A DNA stretch of 46,181 nucleotides, taken from the NCBI GenBank assembly GCA_945883785.1, contig CAMCYD010000005.1:1-46181 (forward strand), given 5' to 3'. Position 1 is the first letter of the stretch, and each line of letters opens with the position of its first letter. The stretch is from Helicobacter pylori PMSS1 (GTDB lineage Bacteria; Campylobacterota; Campylobacteria; Campylobacterales; Arcobacteraceae). The position numbers and the translations under genes are program-made. Shown here one piece after another: positions 17,814 to 25,960 of this stretch. A model generated the notes under the pieces. The model saw only the letters and a list, made by a program, of their open reading frames with translations, was not told the DNA's origin and made no database searches.

Positions 17814-19103
17814 TTACCCCTTTTTAACCTGTTGATGAGCACCACGGTCTGGACTCACCCATCTCGCTCGACCTTTTTTAGTGAATATTACTTTAGGAAG
17901 AGCGGTTACAGCTGTAAATAAATTCAGTAGCCAATACGCAAACGGATACCAAATCATCCAAAAATAATTTTTTCCCAAACCTTCATCATAATGACCATCT
18001 AGCCATTTGCTAACAATAAACTGTAGTAAACAAGCACTTATCAAAATTACACTCGTATCATCTGGTAAAATCGGTGACTGTTGAGGCATCAAATAAGCAA
18101 CGGGAATAAATAAACTCCCAAACCAAACTAAAATAACCAACATCATACTATAGGCCCAAAGTGTGCTTAACATTAATTCAACCATCAATCCCCAAAGATG
18201 CGTTTGTCTTGGCATAAATAAAACTTTGAAGTTTTTAAGCATAACCTGAGCACCTCCCATAGCCCAACGAAGTCGTTGTTTCCAAAGTCCTTTTAGTGTC
18301 TCAGGCATCAAAATCCACACCAAAGCTCGTGGCTCAAATCGTACATCCCAACCATTACTTTGGAGTTTCCAAGTGATGTCAATATCTTCAGTTAGCATAT
18401 CAGGACTCCAATAACCAACTTCATGAACTGCGGCTTTTCTAAAACCAGTAATAACTCCTGAAACTGTAAATATTCGTCCGAAACTTCTTTGTGCTCTTTT
18501 AATCATACCAACGATGGAAGAAAATTCACCTACTTGAATTTTGCCTAATAATGTCGTTCGATTCCGTATTCTAGGATTTCCAGTAACAGCTGCAACAGCT
18601 GGATACCTTATAAAATGTTTCATCATCCAGTACACACAATATTTATCAATCAAGGCATCCCCATCAATACCAATAAGATATTCATATTTTGCTACCAATG
18701 CACCAGCTTGAAGTGCTATCGCCTTTCCTTGATTTTCGGCTAAATTAACAATTTTTAATCTTGGATTATTTTTTGCCATATTTACCAATATTTCCAAAGT
18801 ATCATCTTTACTTCCATCATTAATAGCGATAACTTCAAATTCTGGATATTGTACATTTAAAGCATATGAAATAGTCTCAATTGCATTTTGACCTTCATTA
18901 AAGCAAGGTATCAAAATACTTACACCTTCCCATTTTTCATTTTTTCTAAGAGTCGGTATCGTATCTTTAAGATAAGGTCGTTCATTTTTAAAATAAAAAA
19001 AGATTGCTCCAACAATCCACAAACTTGACATAAAGAGTGGATAATAAAATATATATCCCAACAATATATGCCAGACTAAATGAAAAAATACTTCAAAATT
19101 CAT
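17814..19103 (-). CDS. pgaC: Poly-beta-1,6-N-acetyl-D-glucosamine synthase
   Basis: A 429-residue processive family 2 glycosyltransferase of the inner membrane. It has N-terminal hydrophobic helices, then ILIPCFNEGQNAIETI, the UDP-binding AINDGSKDDT, the DxD-type GIDGDALID, TEDIDITWKLQ and the QRLRWAMGGAQ (Q-x-x-RW) motif of processive synthases. Three to four further helices follow at the C-terminus. It polymerises UDP-GlcNAc, made by the GlmU encoded nearby, into the biofilm polymer PNAG. AAAGGA precedes the ATG. Activity in the E. coli system is controlled by cyclic di-GMP; no direct sign of this is visible here. Confidence 0.95.
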   Translation of the reverse strand: MNFEVFFHLVWHILLGYIFYYPLFMSSLWIVGAIFFYFKNERPYLKDTIPTLRKNEKWEGVSILIPCFNEGQNAIETISYALNVQYPEFEVIAINDGSKDDTLEILVNMAKNNPRLKIVNLAENQGKAIALQAGALVAKYEYLIGIDGDALIDKYCVYWMMKHFIRYPAVAAVTGNPRIRNRTTLLGKIQVGEFSSIVGMIKRAQRSFGRIFTVSGVITGFRKAAVHEVGYWSPDMLTEDIDITWKLQSNGWDVRFEPRALVWILMPETLKGLWKQRLRWAMGGAQVMLKNFKVLFMPRQTHLWGLMVELMLSTLWAYSMMLVILVWFGSLFIPVAYLMPQQSPILPDDTSVILISACLLQFIVSKWLDGHYDEGLGKNYFWMIWYPFAYWLLNLFTAVTALPKVIFTKKGRARWVSPDRGAHQQVKKG

Positions 19104-19193
19104 CCAAAATCCTTTCTCTTCCTTTTCTTCTTATTATTAAGTACCACAAACTAATTAAACTCCAAAAGCACTCTAAGCTAAAGCACCATTACT

Positions 19194-21182
19194 TCAATGC
19201 ATAAATAGGGACTTCTGCTTAAAACTATGTTCCATTTGAGCCGTATCAGGAACATTGTCAAATAAATTATCAGGATAATAAGCAATATGGTTGACCCCTA
19301 AATCATATAAATCTTTCATAGTATTGCTTAATTCATCAGATGATATCGGCTCATCATTTTTGTTCCAATCTACAGTTTGCAACTCCATCACTGTTCGCCT
19401 CATTCCACATTCTTCTTGTTTGATATTATTCACAATTTGTGCATAAAATTGCTTATGATCTGTAGCTTTTTCCATATAAGGCATCGCCATAATTGCCGTG
19501 TAGTCATAATGTTTTATAGATTGTGACAAACTTTGGGCATACCATTCTTCGGCATTTTTATCAAGTGCAACTTGTGCATAGAGATTTCTCGCTGTTTTTA
19601 ATCCTGGTTGCTCATCTCTTAAAATTTGTGCCAATTCCATCGCAAATGTATCCAAATATTGTGTTTTAAGTCTCGTCCATTTTTTGAATTGTATTTTATC
19701 TTTTCTAATTTGAGTCACCGTTGATGCTAGTCCCCATTTTTTGTATTGTTTTCTTGCAAATTTACTATCATCTTCAAAATCTGACATTGTTACATCGTCA
19801 TGAAATATAATACCATCTATGTATGCAGACTTTGCCAAATCTTCATAAATCTCGTGAATCACCTTTTTTGCTTTAAGTGAAAATGGTGATAATCGTGGAT
19901 ATCCCATATTAAGATGCGATGAATCGATTTGCAGTGTTTTGACAGTCTCTTTTGAAACTGGATTTTTTTGTGGCAACTCCCAAGCCATCATCGGCATCCA
20001 TGCATACACACGAGTCACAAAAGTACGAGTTGCTATTTGCCAAGCGACACGATTAAATAAATCAGCAAGCATTGGTACATTTCTATTCGGAAAATAAACA
20101 TGGTCAGCCGCACCATTGCTATCGTGGTCAGCAAAAGCTTGTAAATAAACAGTGTTCACACCCAACTTTTTTAATCGCTCAAGTAAATCACCTAAATTTT
20201 TCTCTTGCTGTTGTGGGTTTGGATCATAAATATAATCCAAATCAATGTGTGCCGCTTTAGTAGCACGACCATCATCTATAAAATTTGCATTTCTTGCAAC
20301 CATATTGCGTTCTAAATCTTCTAATGTCATGGTGTGTTCAACCAATATTCGTCGCAAACCCCACAAAGGCGTAGCTACAGTATTACTACCATCATCTAGT
20401 GTTAATCCAATTGACATACCCAAATTTTCAGCTATTTGTCTCACTTCTTTATTGTAATGCCCATATGGCCAAACCATTACTCGAGGTTCTTGCCCTGTGT
20501 ATTGTTTTAAAAATGTATTATTCGCCAATAAATCATCTCTTATTCGTTTTTCGTACGATTTTTCATCTTCATATTTTTGTTGTTCAGCTAGCCATTGACG
20601 AGTTCTTATTGCTGGTTGCATATTGCCTTGAGGATTTCCAATTATTCCTTTATGCATTCCGTACGAATGACTTGCAATCTCCACAAGTCCACTATCAGTC
20701 ATCTCTTTAAGTTGTTCTTTGGATAAAAACTCACCTCTTTCTATCATATTTCCACCAAAATCTACTGTTTCCTTTTCAAGTAGCCAACTCCCTACTAAAG
20801 CTATAACACTTGGAATTTTGTATTTTTTGAGAATAGGATATGCGTTTGTGTACACAGAACTATATCCATCATCAAAGGTAATCAATACCGCTTTTTTGGG
20901 TAATAGTCCTCCATTTTTACGATACTTCAAAATATCATCTACACTAATAAAATGATATCCATTTTCTATCAACCAATGCATCTGGTGTTCAAAATTTGAA
21001 GGAGTTACTGCATAAGTATTATCAAGTGTTTTCGTTTTTTCAGCTATTTCATGATAACTCATAATCGTAAATTCATTTGGATTTTGGTCTCGACTACATA
21101 TATTTGGAAAATCATTAGCCAACATAAAACTATTTGTGATGACCATAAAAACGGCAAATAATTTTACTATTCGTTTCAACAT
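19194..21182 (-). CDS. pgaB: Poly-beta-1,6-N-acetyl-D-glucosamine N-deacetylase PgaB
   Basis: A 662-residue exported two-domain protein. After a signal sequence (residues ~1-22, no convincing lipobox, unlike the E. coli lipoprotein) comes a NodB-type deacetylase domain with ITFDDGYSS and the metal-binding SHSYGMHKG. A C-terminal glycoside-hydrolase-like domain follows, with HIDLDYIYDPNPQQQ, NTVYLQAFADHD and GIIFHDDVTMSDFED. Partial deacetylation is needed for PNAG export. It is the first gene of the minus-strand operon. The usual upstream partner pgaA (outer-membrane porin) is missing; the next gene upstream belongs to the pigment cluster. Confidence 0.95.
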   Translation of the reverse strand: MLKRIVKLFAVFMVITNSFMLANDFPNICSRDQNPNEFTIMSYHEIAEKTKTLDNTYAVTPSNFEHQMHWLIENGYHFISVDDILKYRKNGGLLPKKAVLITFDDGYSSVYTNAYPILKKYKIPSVIALVGSWLLEKETVDFGGNMIERGEFLSKEQLKEMTDSGLVEIASHSYGMHKGIIGNPQGNMQPAIRTRQWLAEQQKYEDEKSYEKRIRDDLLANNTFLKQYTGQEPRVMVWPYGHYNKEVRQIAENLGMSIGLTLDDGSNTVATPLWGLRRILVEHTMTLEDLERNMVARNANFIDDGRATKAAHIDLDYIYDPNPQQQEKNLGDLLERLKKLGVNTVYLQAFADHDSNGAADHVYFPNRNVPMLADLFNRVAWQIATRTFVTRVYAWMPMMAWELPQKNPVSKETVKTLQIDSSHLNMGYPRLSPFSLKAKKVIHEIYEDLAKSAYIDGIIFHDDVTMSDFEDDSKFARKQYKKWGLASTVTQIRKDKIQFKKWTRLKTQYLDTFAMELAQILRDEQPGLKTARNLYAQVALDKNAEEWYAQSLSQSIKHYDYTAIMAMPYMEKATDHKQFYAQIVNNIKQEECGMRRTVMELQTVDWNKNDEPISSDELSNTMKDLYDLGVNHIAYYPDNLFDNVPDTAQMEHSFKQKSLFMH

Positions 21183-21252
21183 ACTACATTTGCTTTCATC
21201 ATTAGAAATATCATCATTATTAAAATTCTCTTTATTGATTTTTTAGAGTTTG

Positions 21253-21258
21253 ATTATA
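21253..21258 (-). promoter_or_regulatory. Candidate -10 of the pga operon
   Basis: On the minus strand TATAAT lies ~70 bases before the pgaB start, in a 193-base gap that otherwise carries no ORF. No clear -35 is seen, which is usual for epsilonproteobacterial promoters. The same gap holds a short TTTAAAG triplicate (21341-21361). Confidence 0.4.
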
Positions 21259-21375
21259 CTTAAATAATTATGAATGGTACTTCTAAATCCAAGAAATAAG
21301 AAATCATACTTTATGACAATGCCTATTGTGGTGCTTAGAATTTAAAGTTTAAAGTTTAAAAAAGTGTAAAGGAAA

Positions 21376-22452
21376 TTATACAAAAGCTTTACAAATTAAA
21401 ATACTTTGGCAAATTCCTACATTATGAATTTGATTTACAATCTTCAATCCTGATTGATTGATATAGTGAGTCATATCCTTTGAATGAAACATTTTGCTGT
21501 AACCATTTGCCATAGCTGTAAAATAGGGAGAAGTATTGATAATACAAAATGCTCCTGCTTCTACTTGTTGTTTATCCCACAATGGTTCCATGATGAAAAC
21601 ATATGAATTTTCTCCAAGCGAGTTTTTAACTCTTTGAAGCACTTGTACAATATCATCCTCCTTAAAACAATCCAAAAATTGGCTCATCCAAACAATATCA
21701 TATCCACTAGGTATGCTTCTAGTATGCTCAAGGATATTAATAGGAATATATGTCAACTGATTTTCTAAACCAGCTTGTTTAATATTATTTGTAGCTAGAA
21801 CTATTTGCTCTGGTAAGTCCATAATTGTTATTTGAATAGTACTGTCTTTTTTTGCTAAATTAATTGAAAACTTTCCAGTATTTCCACCGATATCAAGTAT
21901 TCGTTTTGGTTTATACGATAATAAAATTTCAATCGCTTCTTTAAATGCTGTATCTGAATAATAATGATCAAATTCAAACCAACTTTTTTGAGCTTGCTCT
22001 GGTAATGAAGATAGGGCAGGATAAATTGTTTCCCAATCTCCAAATACTTTTAAACCTGAGGCTTTTGTATTTTTAATAGCATCTTCAAGATAATAAAGTC
22101 CTTGATAATTGACATAGTGGTTATAGTTCATATTGATTCTTGTCATTTCATCTTTTAATAAAAAGAATCCTGTTTTAGTAATAAAATATTTATCATCTAC
22201 AACTTTTACAATATCTGCACTTAGGGAAGTTTCTAGTAGTGTTTGTATTCCGTAGGTAGTTAATTTTAATTCTTCTGATATTTCATTTATAGTGATTCCT
22301 GTTTTGTCATTAATATAAAGGATATTTAATATTCCTAAATCTCTCATGGTTTTTGCTACTTGAAAGATAATAGGCGCAAATGCAATTCTTTGTGCTTCAT
22401 ATTGTGCTTCTCTAGCTGTTTTTGTATCATTGTTTTTGAAAAAATTAGACAT
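21376..22452 (-). CDS. SAM-dependent methyltransferase with N-terminal winged helix
   Basis: A 358-residue class I methyltransferase of the O-methyltransferase type. The N-terminal half is a helical dimerisation/winged-helix domain (TINEISEELKLTTYGIQTLLE). The SAM-binding core starts at RILDIGGNTGKFSINLA, followed by ITIMDLPEQIVLA and YDIVWMSQFLDCF. Methyltransferases of this kind accompany aryl polyene and flexirubin clusters and may methylate the aryl ring or its hydroxyl. The gene is divergent from the large + block and shares the 84-base control region with it, which supports membership in the cluster. AAGGT precedes the ATG. The substrate is inferred from context only. Confidence 0.82.
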   Translation of the reverse strand: MSNFFKNNDTKTAREAQYEAQRIAFAPIIFQVAKTMRDLGILNILYINDKTGITINEISEELKLTTYGIQTLLETSLSADIVKVVDDKYFITKTGFFLLKDEMTRINMNYNHYVNYQGLYYLEDAIKNTKASGLKVFGDWETIYPALSSLPEQAQKSWFEFDHYYSDTAFKEAIEILLSYKPKRILDIGGNTGKFSINLAKKDSTIQITIMDLPEQIVLATNNIKQAGLENQLTYIPINILEHTRSIPSGYDIVWMSQFLDCFKEDDIVQVLQRVKNSLGENSYVFIMEPLWDKQQVEAGAFCIINTSPYFTAMANGYSKMFHSKDMTHYINQSGLKIVNQIHNVGICQSILICKAFV

Positions 22453-22490
22453 ATAGACCTTAAATAATAAATTTAATGATTTTAGTTTAA

Positions 22491-22503
22491 TTTTGCTAAT
22501 ATA
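22491..22503 (+). promoter_or_regulatory. Candidate promoter of the first + pigment block
   Basis: TTTTGC followed by TAATAT (22497-22502) has the shape of an epsilonproteobacterial -10 region, ~35 bases before the TTG start of the dehydratase gene. The overlapping sequence also reads as a possible -10 on the minus strand for the methyltransferase, so this short divergent region probably drives both. Confidence 0.35.
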
Positions 22504-22536
22504 TCTTTTAACTAAAAGACAAAAGGGTATTGAAAT

Positions 22537-22848
22537 TTGATAGGTGAACTTTATTCTATTTTAAAAAGAGAACAAAATGAAGTAACTATAAAGCTATCAG
22601 ATGCTAATCATTTGGTGTTTAAAGGTCATTTTCCAACTATACCTCTACTCCCTGGTTATCTTCTTATTGATATAATATCAAGTATTTTAAATGATAATGT
22701 TATAAATATCCACTACAGTAAATTTGTAGTATCTGTTTATCCAAACGATGAAATACAATACAATATTAAATATGACAATAAAATTAGAATAATTAAAATT
22801 ACAAAAGATTGCAAAAAAATAGGTGAAATTAAATATGAAACAAAATAA
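22537..22848 (+). CDS. Hotdog-fold 3-hydroxyacyl-ACP dehydratase (ApeI-like)
   Basis: A 103-residue FabA/FabZ-like protein. The conserved strand-helix element is HLVFKGHFPTIPLLPGYLLIDI, equivalent to the FabZ KGHFPxxPxxPG signature. In aryl polyene synthases such a protein dehydrates the growing chain, often together with a second hotdog protein; the candidate partner here is encoded at 40825-41193. The start is a TTG at 22537 with AAAAGGG ten bases upstream; no ATG is available before the conserved region. Its 3' end overlaps the next gene. Confidence 0.8.
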   Translation: MIGELYSILKREQNEVTIKLSDANHLVFKGHFPTIPLLPGYLLIDIISSILNDNVINIHYSKFVVSVYPNDEIQYNIKYDNKIRIIKITKDCKKIGEIKYETK

Positions 22849-23569
22849 AGTGATTGTTATCATTCCAACATATAACAACCCAAAAACAATTAAAGATGTG
22901 GCTTTTGATGTATTGCGACATAACTATGAGATAATTATAGTCGATGATGGTTCTGAAATTCCAATTATAGATTTATTTTCAGTGGTAGAGCAAATTGGTA
23001 TACATTTTGTTAGACATAATGTAAATCAAGGGAAAGGACAAGCAATTATTTCCGGTACGCAAAAAGCCAAGGAACTTGGATTTACACATGTTTTGAGTAT
23101 TGATGGTGACGGGCAACATTTGGCTTCTGAAGCAAAAAAGTTAATTGAAATATGTGAAGGTGATGAAATCATAATAGGAGCTAGAAATTTTGACTTAGAA
23201 CATGTACCAAATGGAAGTAAATTTGGCAGATGGTTTAGTAATATGTGGGCTACATGGGATACAGAGCAAGTGATTACAGATTCTCTTTCTGGATATAGAA
23301 TTTATCCCATATCAATATTGGATTTACCTATTAAAACAAAACGGTATGATTGGGAAATGGAAGTAATTGTAAGACATGCCGATGCTGGTAAAAAAATAAA
23401 AGAAGTTATTATTGAATGCTATTATCCAACTCCAGAAGAAAGAGTGAGTCATTTCAAAAAGTTCGGAGACACTATGGCTATCGTTTGGGTTCATATTCAA
23501 ATATTACCATTTAAATGGCCAAGATTTATTGCAAATAAACTGAAAAATATAGTGTTTGGGAAAAAATAA
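22835..23569 (+). CDS. Family 2 glycosyltransferase
   Basis: A 244-residue GT-A fold glycosyltransferase. Motifs seen are VIIPTYNNPKTI, IIIVDDGSEIP, NVNQGKGQAIISG, and the DxD-type LSIDGDGQHLA (Asp90/Asp92), then DSLSGYRIYPI and KRYDWEMEV. It has no membrane segment, so it is cytoplasmic or peripheral. Similar enzymes occur in aryl polyene clusters, where they probably glycosylate the pigment or its lipid anchor. The start at ATG 22835 is preferred over an upstream in-frame GTG because AGGTGAA (22821-22827) is spaced seven bases from it; it overlaps the dehydratase gene by 14 bases. The donor sugar cannot be read from sequence. Confidence 0.88.
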   Translation: MKQNKVIVIIPTYNNPKTIKDVAFDVLRHNYEIIIVDDGSEIPIIDLFSVVEQIGIHFVRHNVNQGKGQAIISGTQKAKELGFTHVLSIDGDGQHLASEAKKLIEICEGDEIIIGARNFDLEHVPNGSKFGRWFSNMWATWDTEQVITDSLSGYRIYPISILDLPIKTKRYDWEMEVIVRHADAGKKIKEVIIECYYPTPEERVSHFKKFGDTMAIVWVHIQILPFKWPRFIANKLKNIVFGKK

Positions 23570-23574
23570 AAAGT

Positions 23575-24429
23575 ATGCAGACAAAGCAAAGAGGAAGTGG
23601 TTGGAGTATTAAATTAGCATTCAATTTATATAAGTTGCTAGGATATAAGTTTGTTTATTATCTTATGTATCCTGTGACTTTTTTTTATTTTATATTTGCA
23701 TCAAATGTAAAAAGTGCTTTAAAAATATATTATAAACATTTAGGTATCAAATTTACTAATAAAGTATATTATGAACATCTCAGAATGTTTGCAATTTGTA
23801 TGGTTGATAGATTTATTTCAAAAGCAGAACCAAAAGAATATTCATTTAGCTACAGTAATATCGAGAGTCAAAAAGAGATGCTTTCAAAAGGTGTTATTAT
23901 CGTATATTCACATGTTGGTGGTTGGGCTTCATCATATAATGCTCCAATTGTTGATAGTAAAGTCAATATTGTAATGCAAGAAGCAATGATTGATGGAATT
24001 AAAGAGATAGAACAAAGCATAGATATTAAAACAAATATTAATATTATTGATCTAAATAGTGGTGCTTTAAGTGTATCAGTACAAACAGCAAATGCCTTGG
24101 TTGACAATGAAATAGTTGTTATGATGGCAGATAGACCATCAAATCCAAAAGGAGAAATGGCAGTAAAGTTTTTAGGTGAGGATGCTATTTTTAATAAAAA
24201 TCCATTTCAGATAGCTTACAAAACTTCTAAACCTTTACTGGTATATTTTGTTGTTTTGGTCGGAATGCAAAAATACAAAATCATCGATTACACAATTACA
24301 ATGGATAGAACAAAAAATGAAAATGAAGCAGTAAAATTAGCTCTGAATGAGTATGTAAAACAGTATGAAGAAGTTATAAAAATTTACCCAAATCAATGGT
24401 TAAATTTTTATAATTTTTGGAGGAAATAA
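23575..24429 (+). CDS. LpxL/HtrB-like acyltransferase
   Basis: A 284-residue protein of the lipid A late-acyltransferase superfamily, with a hydrophobic N-terminal helix (residues ~24-43). The catalytic His is in IVYSHVGGWASS (His113). In most family members the fifth residue after this His is Glu or Asp, but here it is Ala118. Downstream MMADRPSNPKGEM and FLGEDAIFNKNPFQIAYKTSKPLLV correspond to the conserved R-P and G-x-P blocks. Members in aryl polyene clusters are thought to acylate the pigment or its glycerol/sugar anchor. The gene follows the glycosyltransferase after five bases and the ammonia-lyase gene starts right after its stop. Confidence 0.82.
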   Translation: MQTKQRGSGWSIKLAFNLYKLLGYKFVYYLMYPVTFFYFIFASNVKSALKIYYKHLGIKFTNKVYYEHLRMFAICMVDRFISKAEPKEYSFSYSNIESQKEMLSKGVIIVYSHVGGWASSYNAPIVDSKVNIVMQEAMIDGIKEIEQSIDIKTNINIIDLNSGALSVSVQTANALVDNEIVVMMADRPSNPKGEMAVKFLGEDAIFNKNPFQIAYKTSKPLLVYFVVLVGMQKYKIIDYTITMDRTKNENEAVKLALNEYVKQYEEVIKIYPNQWLNFYNFWRK

Positions 24430-25950
24430 ATGAAATTGACAATAGACAAAAAAACGGTAACTTTAGAGAGTATCAAACAAGCGACAAGTATTGAGATATC
24501 AAAAGATAAAATATTTATAGATTTTATAAATCAAACACATGATTTTATGATGGACACTATAAAACAGGGAAAACCAATTTACGGGATAACTACTGGCTAT
24601 GGTGATAGTGGGAAAAACTATATCAACTATGAAGATGCAGCTACTTTGCAAGTCAATTTATTTCGTTTTCATGGTTGTGGAATTGGAATAAATTTAAGTT
24701 ATGAAGTGTGTAGATATGCTGTAATTATGAGAACAATATCTTTAAGTAAAGCTCGTTCTGGTGTCTCTATCAATCTATTACACAGGCTTGAAATGTTAAT
24801 TCAAAAAGATATTATTCCTGTTATTCCCTCTCAAGGTTCAGTTGGTGCAAGTGGCGATTTGACTCCATTATCTTATATAGCAGCTGTTATTGCAGGAGAA
24901 AGAGAAGTTTACTACAAAGGTGAAATCAAAGATGTAATGGAAGTCTATAGTGAATTAGGTATCACTCCATATACTTTTGAACCAAAAGAAGCACTTGCTA
25001 TAATGAATGGAACAACTATTATGAGTGCCATAGCTTTAAAAGCTATTGAAGAATTTGAAATTATTTTGGATTCTATGGAGTCTTATGTTGCTGGAATGTT
25101 TGAAGTTTTACTTGGTGATGATACTCCAATCGCAGATTTTGTTCACGATTCTAAACCATTTAGTGGTCAAATAGCTAGTGCAAAAAATATAAAGCGAAAA
25201 ATTCAAGGTTCACAATTAACTCATGGGAGAGATAGCCGATATGATAAATTTTTTGCTGATAATAATTTAAATATTCAAGATACTTACTCGATGAGATGTG
25301 CTCCACAAGTACTTGGTGTGATTAGAGACAATCTAGTGATTTCTAAAAATTGGGTTGAAACTGAGATAAATTCTGTAAATGACAATCCATTGATTGATGG
25401 TGAAAATAAAGTTATTTATACATCTGGAAACTTTTATGGTGGTTATGTCGCACATGCTATGGATACTTTAAAAATTTGTGCAGCTAATTTGGCTGATTTA
25501 CTTGATAAAGAATTTGCCTTGTTAGTAGATCATAAATTTAATAGAGGGCTCGGAGAAAATTTAAAATTATCAAAAGAACCATTTTTCCATGGATTTAAAG
25601 CTATGCAAATATCTCTTAGCTCGCTCAGTGCTGATGTTATCAAAAATACAACTGCTGCTTCAATTCACTCAAGACCAACAGAATCATTAAATCAAGATAA
25701 AGTATCAATGGGAACAACAGCAGCCAATGATTTTGCCAAAATGATGCCTGATTTGCATAATATGCTTTCTATCGCTTTTATAGGAATGGCACAAGCTGTT
25801 GATATAAGAGGAAATGATAAAGTTTCTCCTCATTTAAAAACTATACATGATGAAATTAGAACTATCGTGAAACCTCTCTTAGAAGATAGAAGAATGGATG
25901 GAGATATCAAAAATATCAATAAAATGCTTAAAAATGCAAAATTTATATAA
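24430..25950 (+). CDS. Aromatic amino acid ammonia-lyase (HAL/TAL/PAL family)
   Basis: A 506-residue MIO-dependent lyase. The self-cyclising Ala-Ser-Gly triad is at residues 140-142 in GSVGASGDLTPLSYIA, the catalytic Tyr is in YGITTGYGD, and NDNPLIDG and the FYGG strand follow. The residue pair that sets substrate preference reads Phe80-His81 (NLFRFHGCG); histidine lyases usually have Ser-His, phenylalanine lyases Phe-Leu and RsTAL-type tyrosine lyases His-Leu. In flexirubin clusters a tyrosine lyase makes the 4-coumarate starter, and this location implies the same role. No histidine-degradation genes are nearby. The GTAAAC-free, gapless junctions show it is in one operon with its neighbours. 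Confidence 0.93.
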   Translation: MKLTIDKKTVTLESIKQATSIEISKDKIFIDFINQTHDFMMDTIKQGKPIYGITTGYGDSGKNYINYEDAATLQVNLFRFHGCGIGINLSYEVCRYAVIMRTISLSKARSGVSINLLHRLEMLIQKDIIPVIPSQGSVGASGDLTPLSYIAAVIAGEREVYYKGEIKDVMEVYSELGITPYTFEPKEALAIMNGTTIMSAIALKAIEEFEIILDSMESYVAGMFEVLLGDDTPIADFVHDSKPFSGQIASAKNIKRKIQGSQLTHGRDSRYDKFFADNNLNIQDTYSMRCAPQVLGVIRDNLVISKNWVETEINSVNDNPLIDGENKVIYTSGNFYGGYVAHAMDTLKICAANLADLLDKEFALLVDHKFNRGLGENLKLSKEPFFHGFKAMQISLSSLSADVIKNTTAASIHSRPTESLNQDKVSMGTTAANDFAKMMPDLHNMLSIAFIGMAQAVDIRGNDKVSPHLKTIHDEIRTIVKPLLEDRRMDGDIKNINKMLKNAKFI

Positions 25951-25960
25951 AAGGTTTCAA

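Noticed and set aside
21341-21361. Three copies of TTTAAAG as an operator or iteron.
   Set aside because: It lies downstream of the methyltransferase stop and far from the pgaB promoter, is fully AT-type, and has no second set.
24430-25950. Reading the ammonia-lyase as a histidine degradation enzyme (hutH).
   Set aside because: No urocanase or other histidine-utilisation genes are near, the selectivity pair is not Ser-His, and all neighbours are polyketide genes.
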